Source: Planctomycetota bacterium (GTDB taxonomy: Bacteria; Planctomycetota; Phycisphaerae; Phycisphaerales; UBA1924). From it: a stretch of DNA of 64,000 bases. Below the pieces are notes generated by a model. That model saw only the letters and a list, made by a program, of their open reading frames with translations, made no database searches and was not told the DNA's origin. Made by a program: the position numbers and the translations under genes. The stretch spans positions 62,001 through 126,000 of the forward strand of contig JAUZRR010000004.1 of the NCBI GenBank assembly GCA_030950285.1, in the 5' to 3' direction. This document shows positions 1 through 8,755 of this stretch, piece by piece. How positions within the stretch are numbered: position 1 is the first letter of the stretch; each line of letters opens with the position of its first letter.

Positions 1-85
1 CGCACTCGCCGAGCATCTCGGCGGTCGCCCGCCCGATGCCGCTGCCTGCTCCGGTCACGATCGCGACGCGCTGTGTGTTGTTCAT
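1..85 (-). CDS. Short-chain dehydrogenase/reductase, N-terminal fragment
   Basis: The gene enters the window from its 5' end and runs off the left edge, so only the first 28 codons are visible. They read MNNTQRVAIVTGAGSGIGRA followed by TAEMLGEC. The TGAGSGIG stretch is the TGxxxGIG nucleotide-binding motif of classical short-chain dehydrogenases, which bind NAD(P)H at exactly this place next to the first beta strand. The substrate cannot be told from this fragment. The start codon follows a TATCCT hexamer by 5 nt and has no Shine-Dalgarno sequence, so it is probably translated from a leaderless mRNA. It is divergent from the solute-binding protein gene at 148. Confidence 0.85.
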   Translation of the reverse strand, partial: MNNTQRVAIVTGAGSGIGRATAEMLGEC

Positions 86-90
86 GCCGG

Positions 91-96
91 AGGATA
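91..96 (-). promoter_or_regulatory. -10 element, leaderless type, for the dehydrogenase at 85
   Basis: TATCCT on the minus strand ends 5 nt before the ATG, which would put the transcription start at or next to the start codon. Confidence 0.55.
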
Positions 97-135
97 GGTG
101 CGGGTGTGCGGCGGCGGCCCTGCGATGTGCCCGCG

Positions 136-141
136 TACACT
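136..141 (+). promoter_or_regulatory. -10 element, leaderless type, for the gene at 148
   Basis: TACACT is followed by 6 nt (ccgccc) and then ATG at 148. This spacing decides in favour of 148 over the in-frame upstream ATG at 73. Confidence 0.6.
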
Positions 142-147
142 CCGCCC

Positions 148-1791
148 ATGGCCCGTGCTCGTCTGGTGATCGCTGCCTGCTTTCTGGTCGTCCTCGGTCT
201 GCCGATGCTGGTCGGGCGGTGTACGCGCAGCACCGACACCGCGGTGGACCGTGACGCCCCGGCGATCATCGTCATCACGCCGCACGTGGCGCAGATTCGC
301 AGCGAGTTTGCCAGGGCGTTCAGCGAGTGGCACCTCCGCAACTACGGCACGACCGCCCGGATCGACTTCCGCACCGTCGGCGGCACCAGCGAGATCATCC
401 GAGCCCTCGAGGCACGGTTCAACGCGGCGCTCGCGGCGGGAAAGTATATCCGCGAGAGTGATGGCACCATCACCATGCAGCCCGGCGCGGTCGACTTTGA
501 CATTATGTTCGGCGGCGGGTCGTACGACCACGGGGGGCTCAAATCGGGGGTTGTCTTTCAGATAGACGGCGAGGATATCCGTGTCCCGATATCGGTCCCT
601 GCGGGTTTTTCACAAGACCAACTCGACGAGTGGTTCGGCGACAACACGGTCGGCGCAGGCAAACTCTACGATCCCGACCAGTACTGGATCGGCAACGCAC
701 TCTCGGGCTTCGGCATCGTCTACAACCGCGACCTGACCCGTGAGTTGCTCGGCCGAGACGATCTCGACAGCTTCCGCGACCTCACCGACCCGCGCCTCGC
801 CGGGTGGGTTGCGCTGGCCGATCCGAGGCAGTCCGGTTCCATCACCACCTCGATGGACGCGATCCTCTCGGTGTTTGGATGGGACGAAGGGTGGCGCACC
901 CTCCGCGCGGCGGCGGCGAACACGCGGTACTTCACCAACTCATCGACCAAGCCTCCGATTGATGTCTCGCAGGGCGAGGCGGCGGCGGGGCTGGCGATCG
1001 ACTTCTACGGCCGGTCGCAGTCCCAGGTGGTAATGCGCCCCGGCGAGACCCCCGAGACCGCGCGCGTCGGGTATGTCGATCCGCCGGGCGAGGTTTCGAT
1101 CGATGCCGACCCGGTGTCGATCATCCGCGGCGGACCCAACCCCGAGCTCGCGCGGCGGTTCCTGGAGTTCACACTCTCCGACGAGGGGCAGGCGCTCTGG
1201 AACTTTCACGCGACCGAGACGCCCAGCGGCGAGACCAACCCGATGACTGCCGAGGGCGACCAGCTCGGCCCCAGACACTTCGAGCTCCGCCGGATGCCGA
1301 TCCGTCGTGATTTCTACGCGCGGTACCGCGAGTTTCTTATCGACAAGGTGGACCCCTTCGAGGCCGCGTCCGACACCCCCCCCGCCGGCTGGCGGTCCGC
1401 GATCGGGATGATGATGGGCGCGTTCGCGGTGGACAATCAGCACGCGATCCGCGAGGCGTGGGTGGCGCTGCGCGACGCCCGCGAGCGTGGTGTTGACCCG
1501 GCGCAGATCGCCGAAGCCGAGGCGGTGTTCTTTGCGTTCCCCACGCCCGAGCAGGTACGGCGCCACTGGATCGAGCGCTTTGGCGAGGCCGACTCTGCGG
1601 ACGCGGTCACGTTGCCGGACGATGCTTTGTTGTTCTTCACGCCCGAGAACTACCGTGCGATCCGGAATACATGGCGCAACCCGGCGGTCCAATCGCGCCT
1701 TAAGATTGTGTACGCCCGTGCGTTCGCCGAAAACTATCATCATGTCACCAGCACTCTCCAAGCCGCTTCCGATGCCGACCCAATCCACTGA
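148..1791 (+). CDS. Extracellular solute-binding protein, Fe3+-type ABC transporter family
   Basis: The 547-residue product starts with an Arg-containing n-region and a hydrophobic stretch (MARARLVIAACFLVVLGLPM), a probable signal peptide or membrane anchor; the Cys at residue 25 is preceded by Arg, so it is not a good lipobox. The body has features of periplasmic iron(III)/polyamine-type binding proteins: an early VGGTSEIIRALEARF stretch, FGGGSYDHGG, then GIVYNRDL and DLTDPRLAGWVALADPRQSG, which are typical of this fold. It is longer than the usual 330-350 residues, with an extra C-terminal region of about 180 residues rich in Ala, Arg and acidic residues. No permease or ATPase gene lies next to it in the window, so its transporter partner and substrate are not established. 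The start at 148 was chosen from the leaderless promoter. Confidence 0.8.
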   Translation: MARARLVIAACFLVVLGLPMLVGRCTRSTDTAVDRDAPAIIVITPHVAQIRSEFARAFSEWHLRNYGTTARIDFRTVGGTSEIIRALEARFNAALAAGKYIRESDGTITMQPGAVDFDIMFGGGSYDHGGLKSGVVFQIDGEDIRVPISVPAGFSQDQLDEWFGDNTVGAGKLYDPDQYWIGNALSGFGIVYNRDLTRELLGRDDLDSFRDLTDPRLAGWVALADPRQSGSITTSMDAILSVFGWDEGWRTLRAAAANTRYFTNSSTKPPIDVSQGEAAAGLAIDFYGRSQSQVVMRPGETPETARVGYVDPPGEVSIDADPVSIIRGGPNPELARRFLEFTLSDEGQALWNFHATETPSGETNPMTAEGDQLGPRHFELRRMPIRRDFYARYREFLIDKVDPFEAASDTPPAGWRSAIGMMMGAFAVDNQHAIREAWVALRDARERGVDPAQIAEAEAVFFAFPTPEQVRRHWIERFGEADSADAVTLPDDALLFFTPENYRAIRNTWRNPAVQSRLKIVYARAFAENYHHVTSTLQAASDADPIH

Positions 1792-1822
1792 CGCCACCGC
1801 GCCACAGACAAGGCCGCCGACG

Positions 1823-3397
1823 ATGCCCGACACCGCGCCCGCAGACCTGCCCGTTCATCTGGAGCGGCCGACGCTGACCAAAATCGTCGCGACGCTCGGG
1901 CCGGCGAGTGACTCGGCCGAGGTGATGACCAAACTCGTCGAGGCCGGGGTCAGTGTGTTCCGGTTCAACTTCTCCCACGGCACACTCGACGAGCACACCG
2001 CGCGGCTCAAGACGCTCCGCACGGTCGCGAGCACGCTGCGCCGTCCGCTCGCGGCGCTTGGAGACCTTCAGGGGCCGAAGATCCGTGTCGGGACGGTTCC
2101 CGGTGCGGGGATCGAGATCGAAGCGGGGCACGAGGTCACCCTCCGGCTCGGGCTCGCCGAGGCGATCGAGGAGCGCGACCCCGATACCGGCGTCATGCGG
2201 GTTGTCCTTCCCTTCGAGTACGAGCCTCTCGTCCGCGAGGTCCTGCCCGGGCACCGTGTCCTCATCAACGACGGCGCGATCCGGATGCTCGCGATCGACA
2301 AGAACTTGGCGCGGGGAGAACTGCACTGCCGCGTCACCACCGGCGGCCTGGTCACCTCCCGCAAGGGGATCAACCTTCCCGACTCAGACCTCACCGCTCC
2401 GGCGATCACCGAGCGCGACTGGGAGTGCGTCGAGTGGGCGGTCGAGCATGGCATCGACATGCTCGCGCTTTCCTTTGTCCGCAACGCCGGGGAAGTGACC
2501 GAACTCAAGGAACGCCTCGCGGGGATGTGCCCGATCAGCCCCGATGAGAGCGACGACTTTCTCGGCTCGACGATCCCCGTGATCGCCAAGATCGAGAAGC
2601 CGCAAGCGGTGGACAACATCGAGGAGATCGTCGAAGCGGCCGACGCGATCATGGTCGCCCGCGGCGATCTTGGGGTCGAGATGGAACTCGCCCGCGTGCC
2701 GATCGTGCAAAAGCAGATCATCGAGACGTGCAACCGGTATGGCAAGCCGTGCATCGTTGCGACGCAGATGCTCGAGTCGATGATCGAGAACGCCAGCCCG
2801 ACCCGCGCCGAGACGACCGACGTTTCCAACGCGGTGCTTGATGGCGCAGGTGCGGTCATGCTCAGCGCCGAGACCGCGACCGGGAAGCACCCGGCGTTGG
2901 TGGTCGAGACCATGCGGCGGATTGCGCGCGCGGCTGAGGAGCATCTCGCGGCACTTCCCCAGCGGGCAAGCGCCCCTCAGCGCCTCCGCGAACAGCGGTA
3001 CCGCACCGCGGCGCTCGCCCACGGCGCGTGGCACATCGCCAACGACATCGGGGCCGAGCTTGTCGTCTGCTGGTCCCAGCACGGCGGCGGCGCGCGATAC
3101 CTGAGCCAGAACGACTTTACAATCCCCATCATCGCCTACACCAGCAGCCTCAAGGCCGCTCGGCGGATGGCGCTCTTGCGGGGGGTAACGCCCATCCGCA
3201 CCGAGCCGCCGGAGTCGGGTCGGCTCCGCGACTGGAACGCGATGGTGGATGCTGACCTGATCGCCCGCGGGTGGGCCGTCACCGGCACGCCCATTGCCAT
3301 CCTCGCCGGGAAGCCTCTGGGCACCCCGAAAGTCGCCACCAGCGTCGCGATTCACTACATCGGGCACCCGACCGGCTACCGCTCAAACGACGGCTGA
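1823..3397 (+). CDS. pyk: Pyruvate kinase
   Basis: Pyruvate kinase transfers phosphate from phosphoenolpyruvate to ADP in the last step of glycolysis. Visible motifs in order are TKIVATLGPAS near residue 19, FRFNFSHG, LGDLQGPKIRVG, LSFVRNAGEV, then IAKIEKPQAVDNIEEI (about residue 253) with the catalytic Lys, MVARGDLGVE with the divalent-metal ligands, and ATQMLESMIENASPTRAETTDV. From 1823 it is 524 residues, slightly longer than the usual 470-480. In-frame ATGs at 1742 and 1772 are alternatives that would overlap the preceding gene; they would only add a Thr/Pro-rich leader with no family similarity, so 1823 is preferred, but there is no strong ribosome binding site to decide. The gene lies 31 nt behind the solute-binding protein and may be co-transcribed with it. 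Confidence 0.95.
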   Translation: MPDTAPADLPVHLERPTLTKIVATLGPASDSAEVMTKLVEAGVSVFRFNFSHGTLDEHTARLKTLRTVASTLRRPLAALGDLQGPKIRVGTVPGAGIEIEAGHEVTLRLGLAEAIEERDPDTGVMRVVLPFEYEPLVREVLPGHRVLINDGAIRMLAIDKNLARGELHCRVTTGGLVTSRKGINLPDSDLTAPAITERDWECVEWAVEHGIDMLALSFVRNAGEVTELKERLAGMCPISPDESDDFLGSTIPVIAKIEKPQAVDNIEEIVEAADAIMVARGDLGVEMELARVPIVQKQIIETCNRYGKPCIVATQMLESMIENASPTRAETTDVSNAVLDGAGAVMLSAETATGKHPALVVETMRRIARAAEEHLAALPQRASAPQRLREQRYRTAALAHGAWHIANDIGAELVVCWSQHGGGARYLSQNDFTIPIIAYTSSLKAARRMALLRGVTPIRTEPPESGRLRDWNAMVDADLIARGWAVTGTPIAILAGKPLGTPKVATSVAIHYIGHPTGYRSNDG

Positions 3398-3425
3398 TGT
3401 CGAGGTCGTGCCTGAGGGCGATCCA

Positions 3426-3462
3426 CCCCGGGGCGGGACACTCCGGGGCCACGACTCTTTCT
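3426..3462 (+). terminator. Possible terminator after pyk, overlapping a GC-rich repeat
   Basis: A stem CCCCGG/CCGGGG (3426-3431 and 3443-3448) with an 11-nt loop is followed by a pyrimidine-rich tract containing CTCTTTCTT. The right part, GGGGCGGGACACTCCGGGG, recurs with few changes at 37957, 38124 and 38387, so this may be a mobile palindromic repeat that has landed where a terminator is useful. Confidence 0.45.
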
Positions 3463-3478
3463 TATCCTTGTTCCCTTC

Positions 3479-3484
3479 TATCAT
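3479..3484 (+). promoter_or_regulatory. -10 element, leaderless type, for thiS
   Basis: TATCAT, 6 nt (ctcccc), then ATG at 3491. Confidence 0.55.
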
Positions 3485-3490
3485 CTCCCC

Positions 3491-3691
3491 ATGGACATCA
3501 CCGTCAACGCCAAGCCGCACTCCCTCTCCGAAGGCACCACGCTCGCCGACCTCATCAGGGAACTCGGCCTCGCCGATGCGCCCTGTGCTGCGGAAGTCAA
3601 CCAGACCCTTGTTCCCAAACGCCGTCACGAACAGCACCCGCTCAGCGAGGGTGATGTTGTCGAACTGGTGACCCTCGTCGGCGGCGGGTGA
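3491..3691 (+). CDS. thiS: Sulfur carrier protein ThiS
   Basis: This 66-residue protein has the beta-grasp pattern of Thi[22 protein letters not shown] at the N-terminus, a central [11 protein letters not shown] strand, an [12 protein letters not shown] strand and a C-terminal Gly-Gly (the last residues are VGGG). In the family the terminal glycine is adenylated and converted to a thiocarboxylate, which delivers sulfur to the thiazole ring of thiamine. It is 61 nt upstream of thiG, its partner enzyme. Each of the two genes has its own leaderless-type promoter, so they need not be transcribed only as a unit. No thiF, thiO, thiC or thiE is in the window. Confidence 0.92.
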   Translation: MDITVNAKPHSLSEGTTLADLIRELGLADAPCAAEVNQTLVPKRRHEQHPLSEGDVVELVTLVGGG

Positions 3692-3740
3692 GCACCGGGT
3701 TGTTCCGCAGCCCGGCAGAGCCGCTGCGTCTGCCCGCTCC

Positions 3741-3746
3741 TATCCT
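3741..3746 (+). promoter_or_regulatory. -10 element, leaderless type, for thiG
   Basis: TATCCT, 6 nt (tcgggc), then ATG at 3753, located inside the short thiS-thiG gap. Confidence 0.55.
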
Positions 3747-3752
3747 TCGGGC

Positions 3753-4613
3753 ATGACCACCACCGCCACCACCACGACCACCACCGAGCCGGGGCTCTCC
3801 CCGTTCACCATCGCCGGCCGCACGTTCCAGAGCCGTCTCTTTGTCGGCACCGGGAAGTACACCGACTTCCCCACCATGCAGGCGGCGCTTGACGCCTCGG
3901 GTTCTGAGGTGGTCACGGTCGCGGTCCGCCGCGAGAGGCTGTACAACGATCGCGGCGAGTCGCTGCTCGACCATCTTGATACCGCGAGGTACACGATCCT
4001 CCCCAACACCGCGGGATGTTTCAGTGCGGAGGACGCGGTGCGGGTCGCGCGGCTCGGGCGCGAGCTGCTCGATCAGATGGGCAACGCGGGCGCGAGCTGG
4101 GTCAAGCTCGAAGTGCTGGGAGACAAGAAGACGCTGCTGCCCGACCCGGTCGGCACGCTCGAAGCCACCCGCGAACTGGTGGCTGACGGGTTCCAGGTGC
4201 TGTGCTATTCGAGCGATGACCCGATCTCTGCGGCACGGATCAAGGACGCGGGCGCAGCGAGCGTCATGCCCGCCGGCTCGCCGATCGGTTCGGGGCAGGG
4301 CGTCCTCAACCCCAACAATATTGTCCTGTGTCTCGAGGCGCTCAAGCGGGGTGACCCGACCTATCCGGTGATCGTTGATGCGGGTGTTGGTGCTGCGAGC
4401 GATGTCTCGCAGGCGATGGAACTCGGCGCCGACGGCGTGCTGCTCAACACCGCGATCGCCCACGCCAGAGAGCCGGTGATGATGGCCCACGCGATGCGCA
4501 AAGCCTGCGAAGCCGGGCGGCAGAGCTACCTGTCTGGGCGTATCGAGAAGAAGCTGTACGCGACCGCCAGCAGCCCGTTCGAGGGCGCGATCGGCTACAT
4601 CCCCGGCGAGTAA
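3753..4613 (+). CDS. thiG: Thiazole synthase ThiG
   Basis: ThiG condenses 1-deoxy-D-xylulose 5-phosphate, dehydroglycine and ThiS thiocarboxylate into the thiazole phosphate moiety of thiamine. The 286-residue product carries the family motifs [38 protein letters not shown] (the Schiff-base Lys lies here, near residue 117), [16 protein letters not shown] and [21 protein letters not shown], which form the TIM-barrel phosphate-binding loops. An unusual Thr-rich leader of about 12 residues (seven Thr within ten residues) precedes the conserved core. It follows thiS by 61 nt and ends 99 nt before the convergent gene at 4713. Confidence 0.96.
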   Translation: MTTTATTTTTTEPGLSPFTIAGRTFQSRLFVGTGKYTDFPTMQAALDASGSEVVTVAVRRERLYNDRGESLLDHLDTARYTILPNTAGCFSAEDAVRVARLGRELLDQMGNAGASWVKLEVLGDKKTLLPDPVGTLEATRELVADGFQVLCYSSDDPISAARIKDAGAASVMPAGSPIGSGQGVLNPNNIVLCLEALKRGDPTYPVIVDAGVGAASDVSQAMELGADGVLLNTAIAHAREPVMMAHAMRKACEAGRQSYLSGRIEKKLYATASSPFEGAIGYIPGE

Positions 4614-4712
4614 CGCCGAGGTTTGGTGGTCGCTCCGTCCTGCCCTGTGACCCGCGGCATCATTCTCAGGTCAGGTTCGCTGTGCTGCTCCTTGCCCGAG
4701 TCTGTGTCTCGG

Positions 4713-5306
4713 TTACTTCTCGTCGATCACCCGCCGCACGGCTTCTTCGACCGATTCGCTGCGCATCCCCGCGGCCTTGCCCGCTTCGATTGCTTTCTCG
4801 GTGTTCCAGCCCTGCTCGCGGGCGAGGTAGGCCGCCCACATCCCGCCGACGCGGTTGGAGGAGCCGCAGTGGACCAGCACCGGGCCGGCGGCGTTGTCGA
4901 GCGCGTCGGCGAAGCGGTCGACGTCGGCGGCGCTGAACGTCGAGGAGGACATCGGCAGGTGCAGGTAGTCCATCCCCAGCGCGGCGGCTGTGGCGCTCTC
5001 GTCAAACTCGGCGGCGTCTTTGCCCTGGTGGGTGCGGAGGTCGATGACCACCGACCCTCCCTCGGCGGCGTAGTGCTCCAGCGCTTCTTCGGTGGGTTGG
5101 CCGCCGAAGGTGTAGCTGCCGGCGCGGCTGGTGTTGGGCATCTGGTCTTCCCACCCGGCGACGGGCTGGGCGGTCGCGTCGCGGACCGACATCCGCTGGG
5201 CGGCGCACCCGCCCAGGCCGATCGTCATCGCGCCGAATACTCCGCACGCCGCCGACACACACACGATCTTCATCCCACGCCGAACCGGTGTTGTTCTGTT
5301 CTTCAT
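4713..5306 (-). CDS. Lipoprotein with DUF442/dual-specificity phosphatase-like domain
   Basis: The 197-residue product begins with MKNRTTPVRRGMK, a hydrophobic stretch and the sequence IGLGGCAAQ, a plausible lipobox (L-G-G-C), so it is probably an exported lipoprotein. The mature part has the fold signature of protein tyrosine phosphatase-like proteins of the DUF442 type: GQPTEEALEHYAAEGGSVVIDLRTHQG, then YLHLPM and a VLVHCGSSNRVGG P-loop (HCxxxxxR pattern, Cys near residue 145) followed by AAYLAREQGW. The loop has His-Cys and Arg but Ser-Ser-Asn in between rather than the canonical residues. The start was chosen from AGAGGAG, 9 nt upstream. Substrate unknown. It is convergent with thiG. Confidence 0.75.
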   Translation of the reverse strand: MKNRTTPVRRGMKIVCVSAACGVFGAMTIGLGGCAAQRMSVRDATAQPVAGWEDQMPNTSRAGSYTFGGQPTEEALEHYAAEGGSVVIDLRTHQGKDAAEFDESATAAALGMDYLHLPMSSSTFSAADVDRFADALDNAAGPVLVHCGSSNRVGGMWAAYLAREQGWNTEKAIEAGKAAGMRSESVEEAVRRVIDEK

Positions 5307-5536
5307 CTGTTGGCACTCCTCTTTCTGGAAACCAGACGCCCGACTCCCGCGAACAGGACGCGGAGACCGATCGTGTCTCGGTCTTGCTTGTTGCGCTGCC
5401 GCGGCGTTGCGGTCGGCACATCGTACCACCGCCCGCCCGTTCGGTTGCACGCCCGGCCGCACGCCTACGCTTTTTGTTGTCGAGGGAATCCACGCCCAGC
5501 CCACCTGCCCACCAGTCCCCCTGCCCACCAGCCATC
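5307..5536. other. Divergent intergenic region between the lipoprotein and apaG
   Basis: On the minus strand a TACGAT hexamer (5420-5425) could be the -10 of the lipoprotein gene, giving a leader of roughly 110 nt that ends in a good AGAGGAG site. On the plus strand TTGCAC (5445-5450) and TACGCT (5466-5471), 15 nt apart, could drive apaG. The stretch 5490-5536 is made of repeated CCCACC/CCCAGC-like words and holds no gene I can support. Confidence 0.3.
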
Positions 5537-5974
5537 ATGCCCGCCCGCACTTCCATCCCATCTGCTGCCACGGCGTCCAGGCACCGCGGTTCTTCGGCGC
5601 TCACCCGTGGGGTGCGGGTCGACGCCTCGCCGGTCTACATGCGGGCGCAGTCGACCCACGAGGGCACCGAGTATCTCTTCGGCTACCGGATCGTGATCTC
5701 GAACCAGTCCGACCAGGCGGTGCAGGTGGTGCGGCGTCGCTGGACGATCATCGACGGCGACGGGTGTCGGCGTGAGGTCGAGGGCGAGGGGGTGATCGGG
5801 CAGCGGCCGATTCTTGAGCCGGGCGAGTCGTTTGAGTACGCGAGTTTCTGCCCGTTGCCGACGCGGTGGGGGACGATGGAGGGTTCGTACCTCATGGCCG
5901 GCGAGACCGGCGAGTTCCACGCCACGATCGCCCGGTTCTTTCTGGTTGCCGACGACGCCGGCGGGGCGGGCTGA
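5537..5974 (+). CDS. apaG: ApaG family protein
   Basis: The 145-residue product matches ApaG, a single immunoglobulin-like beta domain: GVRVDASPVYMRAQSTHEG, EYLFGYRIVISNQSDQAVQV, RRRWTIIDGDG, GEGVIGQRPILEPGESFEY and FCPLPTRWGTMEGSYLM. The molecular role of ApaG is still unclear; mutants in enterobacteria affect Co2+ and Mg2+ transport, and the same domain occurs in F-box proteins. The protein is about 20 residues longer than usual because of an Ala/Ser/Arg-rich N-terminus, so the true start could lie a little downstream, but no better start codon with a ribosome binding site is present. It is followed 114 nt later by a separately promoted transporter gene. Confidence 0.9.
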   Translation: MPARTSIPSAATASRHRGSSALTRGVRVDASPVYMRAQSTHEGTEYLFGYRIVISNQSDQAVQVVRRRWTIIDGDGCRREVEGEGVIGQRPILEPGESFEYASFCPLPTRWGTMEGSYLMAGETGEFHATIARFFLVADDAGGAG

Positions 5975-6076
5975 CCGCGGCGGCGGTTCGACGGCGCGTG
6001 TCGCCCCTTCGACGGCTCTTAGCAAAGCAGGAGTGTGCCGCTCTTGGTTTGTCCTTTGCCCTTTGCCGCGGTGGGC

Positions 6077-6082
6077 TACGCT
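6077..6082 (+). promoter_or_regulatory. -10 element, leaderless type, for the transporter at 6089
   Basis: TACGCT, 6 nt (ccgccc), then ATG at 6089. The same ccgccc spacer occurs before the gene at 148. It decides against the in-frame ATG at 6035. Confidence 0.6.
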
Positions 6083-6088
6083 CCGCCC

Positions 6089-7447
6089 ATGCCCGCCTTG
6101 CTCACCCGCCTCAACCCCTTCGCAAAGCTCGACAACGGGCGGGCGGTCTGGGCGTGGGGGATGTTCGACCTGGCCAACCAGTCGTTCCAGCTGCTCATCA
6201 ACACGCTGCTGTTCTCGATCTTCATCCAGCAGGTCATCGTCCCGGCCGAGGACGGGGACACCAGCAAAGGCACCACCACCTGGATGCTCATGGCCGCGTC
6301 GAGCCTGCTCCTGGTGGTCGTCTTCTCGCCGATCCTCGGGGCGCTGGCCGACCACAAAGCATGGAAACGAGAACTGCTGCTGGGCTCGGGGCTGGTCTGC
6401 GCGCTGCTCACCTCGGCCCTGGCGTTCCTCCAGCCCGGGCAGGTCGGGCTGGCCTTTACGCTCTACGTGATCGCGGCGCTGGCGTGCGGCCTGGGCGAGA
6501 ACTTCCTCGGGGCGTTCCTGCCCGAGATCTCCACACCCAAGAACGTCGGCTACGTCTCGGCGCTGGGCTGGACCATGAGCTACATCGGGGCGTTGCTCCT
6601 GCTTGGGATCACCGCGGTCTACGCCCTGGTCCTGGGCAACGCCGAGCCCGAGCAGGCCCGACCGATGTTCCTGTTTGCCGGGCTGTGGTTCGCGGTGGGA
6701 ATCCTCCCGGCGTTCCTGTTCCTCCGCGAGAAAGCCACGCCGCAGGAGAAGGACGCCGAAGGGAAGGCGCGGGGGGTCGGAGTGGCGGTGGTCGAGGCGT
6801 TCGCGCGGCTGGTGCAAAGCGCCCGCCAGACCCGCCGCTACCGGGACCTGGGACGGTTCTTCATCGCGTTCTTTGTCTACAGCCTGGGCACGCAGACCGT
6901 CATCTACTTCCTGGGGCTGATCTCCAGCGAACTGGGCAACACGCTCGGCCAGACCATCCTCTTTGCACTGGTGGTGGCGTTGGCTGCGGGCCTGGCGTCG
7001 GCGGTGCTGGTGCGGGTGCAGGACCGGGTGGGGCACCTCCGCACGGTGCGCTTCTTCCTGATGGTGTGGGTGGCCGCGAGCCTCGGGCTGGCGCTGGTGC
7101 GGGTGCTCGACCCGCCGGCGGTCGCGTTCTGGATCATCGCCGGGCTGGTCGGGGTGGGGCTCGGGGGGATCGGGACCTCGAGCCGCGCGGTGGTGGGGGC
7201 GTTCAGCCCCGAAGCCAGGTCGGGGGAGTTCTTCGGCGTGTGGGGGACGACCTACAAACTCTCGGGGATCGTCGGCGTGCTGGCGTTCGGGCAGGTCAAG
7301 AACGTCTTTGGGCTGCCCGTGTCGCTGCTGGTGCTGGCGGGGTTCTTCGCGGCGGGGTTTGTGCTGCTGCGGCGGGTGGATGAAAGGGCGGGCATCGCCG
7401 CGGCGGCAGAAGAGGGAGACCAATCGCCTGTGCCGCCCGGGGCGTAG
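6089..7447 (+). CDS. MFS transporter, UMF1/Atg22-like family
   Basis: This 452-residue integral membrane protein shows about twelve hydrophobic segments. Its first segment, WAWGMFDLANQSFQLLINTLLF, has the WxxxDxANqsF pattern typical of the UMF1 branch of the major facilitator superfamily, to which the yeast vacuolar amino-acid effluxer Atg22 belongs. The loop PILGALADHKAWKRELL after the second helix pair corresponds to the MFS signature. A cytoplasmic central loop with charged residues (REKATPQEKDAEGKARG) lies between the two six-helix halves. Transport substrate cannot be read from the sequence. The stop codon TAG forms part of the -10 element of trpB, which starts 10 nt later. Confidence 0.85.
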   Translation: MPALLTRLNPFAKLDNGRAVWAWGMFDLANQSFQLLINTLLFSIFIQQVIVPAEDGDTSKGTTTWMLMAASSLLLVVVFSPILGALADHKAWKRELLLGSGLVCALLTSALAFLQPGQVGLAFTLYVIAALACGLGENFLGAFLPEISTPKNVGYVSALGWTMSYIGALLLLGITAVYALVLGNAEPEQARPMFLFAGLWFAVGILPAFLFLREKATPQEKDAEGKARGVGVAVVEAFARLVQSARQTRRYRDLGRFFIAFFVYSLGTQTVIYFLGLISSELGNTLGQTILFALVVALAAGLASAVLVRVQDRVGHLRTVRFFLMVWVAASLGLALVRVLDPPAVAFWIIAGLVGVGLGGIGTSSRAVVGAFSPEARSGEFFGVWGTTYKLSGIVGVLAFGQVKNVFGLPVSLLVLAGFFAAGFVLLRRVDERAGIAAAAEEGDQSPVPPGA

Positions 7448-7450
7448 AGT
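7445..7450 (+). promoter_or_regulatory. -10 element, leaderless type, for trpB
   Basis: TAGAGT, 6 nt (ctgggc), then ATG at 7457. The TAG of this hexamer is also the stop codon of the upstream transporter gene. Confidence 0.5.
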
Positions 7451-7456
7451 CTGGGC

Positions 7457-8755
7457 ATGACCCCCACAACCCCCACCACCCCCACGACACAGGACACCCA
7501 GACGCCCGACAAGACCCCAGCCCCCATCGTGCGCATCAGCGACGCCCCAACCGCCCAAGGCCGCTTCGGCCGCTTCGGCGGGTCGTACATCCCCGAGACC
7601 CTCGTCGCGGCGTGCACGCAGCTCAAAGAGGTCTACAAGAGCATCCAGCGCGACGAGCGGTTCTGGGAGGAGCTGCGCGATCTCCAGACCTACTACACAG
7701 GGCGGCCGACGGCGCTCTACCTCGCCGCAAGGCTCACCGCCAACGCCCGGGCCCGAGCCTCCCACGGCCACGGGGCGACGATCCTGCTCAAACGCGAGGA
7801 CCTCGCCCACACCGGGGCCCACAAGATCAACAACACCCTCGGGCAGGCGCTGCTGACCAAGAAGATGGGCAAACGCCGCATCATCGCCGAGACCGGAGCC
7901 GGGCAGCACGGCGTCGCCAGCGCGACGGCCGCCGCCCACTTCGGGCTCGAGTGCGATGTCTACATGGGCAGCGAGGACGCCCGCCGCCAACGGCTCAACG
8001 TCACCCGCATGAAGATGCTCGGGGCCAATGTCATCGAGGTCGATTCGGGTTCGCGCACGCTCAAGGACGCGACCAACGAGGCGATGCGGGACTGGATGGA
8101 TTCAGTCGAGCACACCCACTACATCATCGGCTCGGTCGTCGGGCCGCACCCCTTCCCGATGATCGTCCGAGACTTTCAATCCGTCATCGGGCAGGAGGCC
8201 AAAGCCCAGTGCCTGCGTCATATCGGGAAGCTGCCCGAGGCGATCGTCGCGTGTGTCGGCGGCGGGTCGAACGCGGCGGGCATCTTCTACTCGTTCATCG
8301 ACGACGAGCACGTGCGGCTGATCGGGGTCGAGGCGGGGGGGACGGCGATCGAGCCCGGCAAGCACGCGGCACCGCTTACCCACGGCGAGCCGGGCATCCT
8401 GCACGGGTCGCTCAGTTATGTGCTTCAGGACAAGGACGGGCAGACCAGCGACGTCCACTCCTGCTCGGCGGGGCTCGACTATCCCGGGGTCGGCCCCGAG
8501 CACGCGTACTGGAAGGAGTCCAGCCGCGTCCGCTACACGTCGTGCTCTGACGATGAGGCGCTCGATGCGTTTCTGCACCTGGCGAGGGCCGAGGGGATCA
8601 TCCCCGCGCTCGAGACCGCCCACGCGATCGCCGAGGGGATCCGGCTGGCGATCGAGATGCGCGAAGACGAGCACGTGCTGATCAACTGCTCGGGCCGTGG
8701 CGACAAGGATGTCGAGGAGGCTGCCCGGCTGCTCAAGGCTCGGGAGTCCGACTGA
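7457..8755 (+). CDS. trpB: Tryptophan synthase beta subunit
   Basis: TrpB joins indole and L-serine to L-tryptophan using pyridoxal phosphate. The 432-residue product has [12 protein letters not shown] near the N-terminus, [33 protein letters not shown] with the PLP Lys at about residue 123, [57 protein letters not shown] and the phosphate-binding [12 protein letters not shown]. The N-terminus carries a Thr/Pro-rich leader of about 25 residues. This is TrpB1-type and would normally pair with TrpA, but no trpA lies downstream; the next gene is convergent and overlaps the last 23 nt. trpD is about 23 kb away, so the tryptophan pathway is not an operon here. Confidence 0.97.
   Translation: MTPTTPTTPTTQDTQTPDKTPAPIVRISDAPTAQGRFGRFGGSYIPETLVAACTQLKEVYKSIQRDERFWEELRDLQTYYTGRPTALYLAARLTANARARASHGHGATILLKREDLAHTGAHKINNTLGQALLTKKMGKRRIIAETGAGQHGVASATAAAHFGLECDVYMGSEDARRQRLNVTRMKMLGANVIEVDSGSRTLKDATNEAMRDWMDSVEHTHYIIGSVVGPHPFPMIVRDFQSVIGQEAKAQCLRHIGKLPEAIVACVGGGSNAAGIFYSFIDDEHVRLIGVEAGGTAIEPGKHAAPLTHGEPGILHGSLSYVLQDKDGQTSDVHSCSAGLDYPGVGPEHAYWKESSRVRYTSCSDDEALDAFLHLARAEGIIPALETAHAIAEGIRLAIEMREDEHVLINCSGRGDKDVEEAARLLKARESD

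Noticed and set aside
4623-5696. A plus-strand open frame over the lipoprotein gene
   Set aside because: The minus-strand product has a lipobox, the HCxxxxxR loop and a ribosome binding site; the plus frame has none of these.
5465-7990. A long minus-strand open frame of about 840 codons opposite the transporter gene
   Set aside because: Its translation is rich in Arg, His, Gln and Pro with no family motif; it is the antisense of well-supported apaG, transporter and trpB genes in GC-rich DNA.
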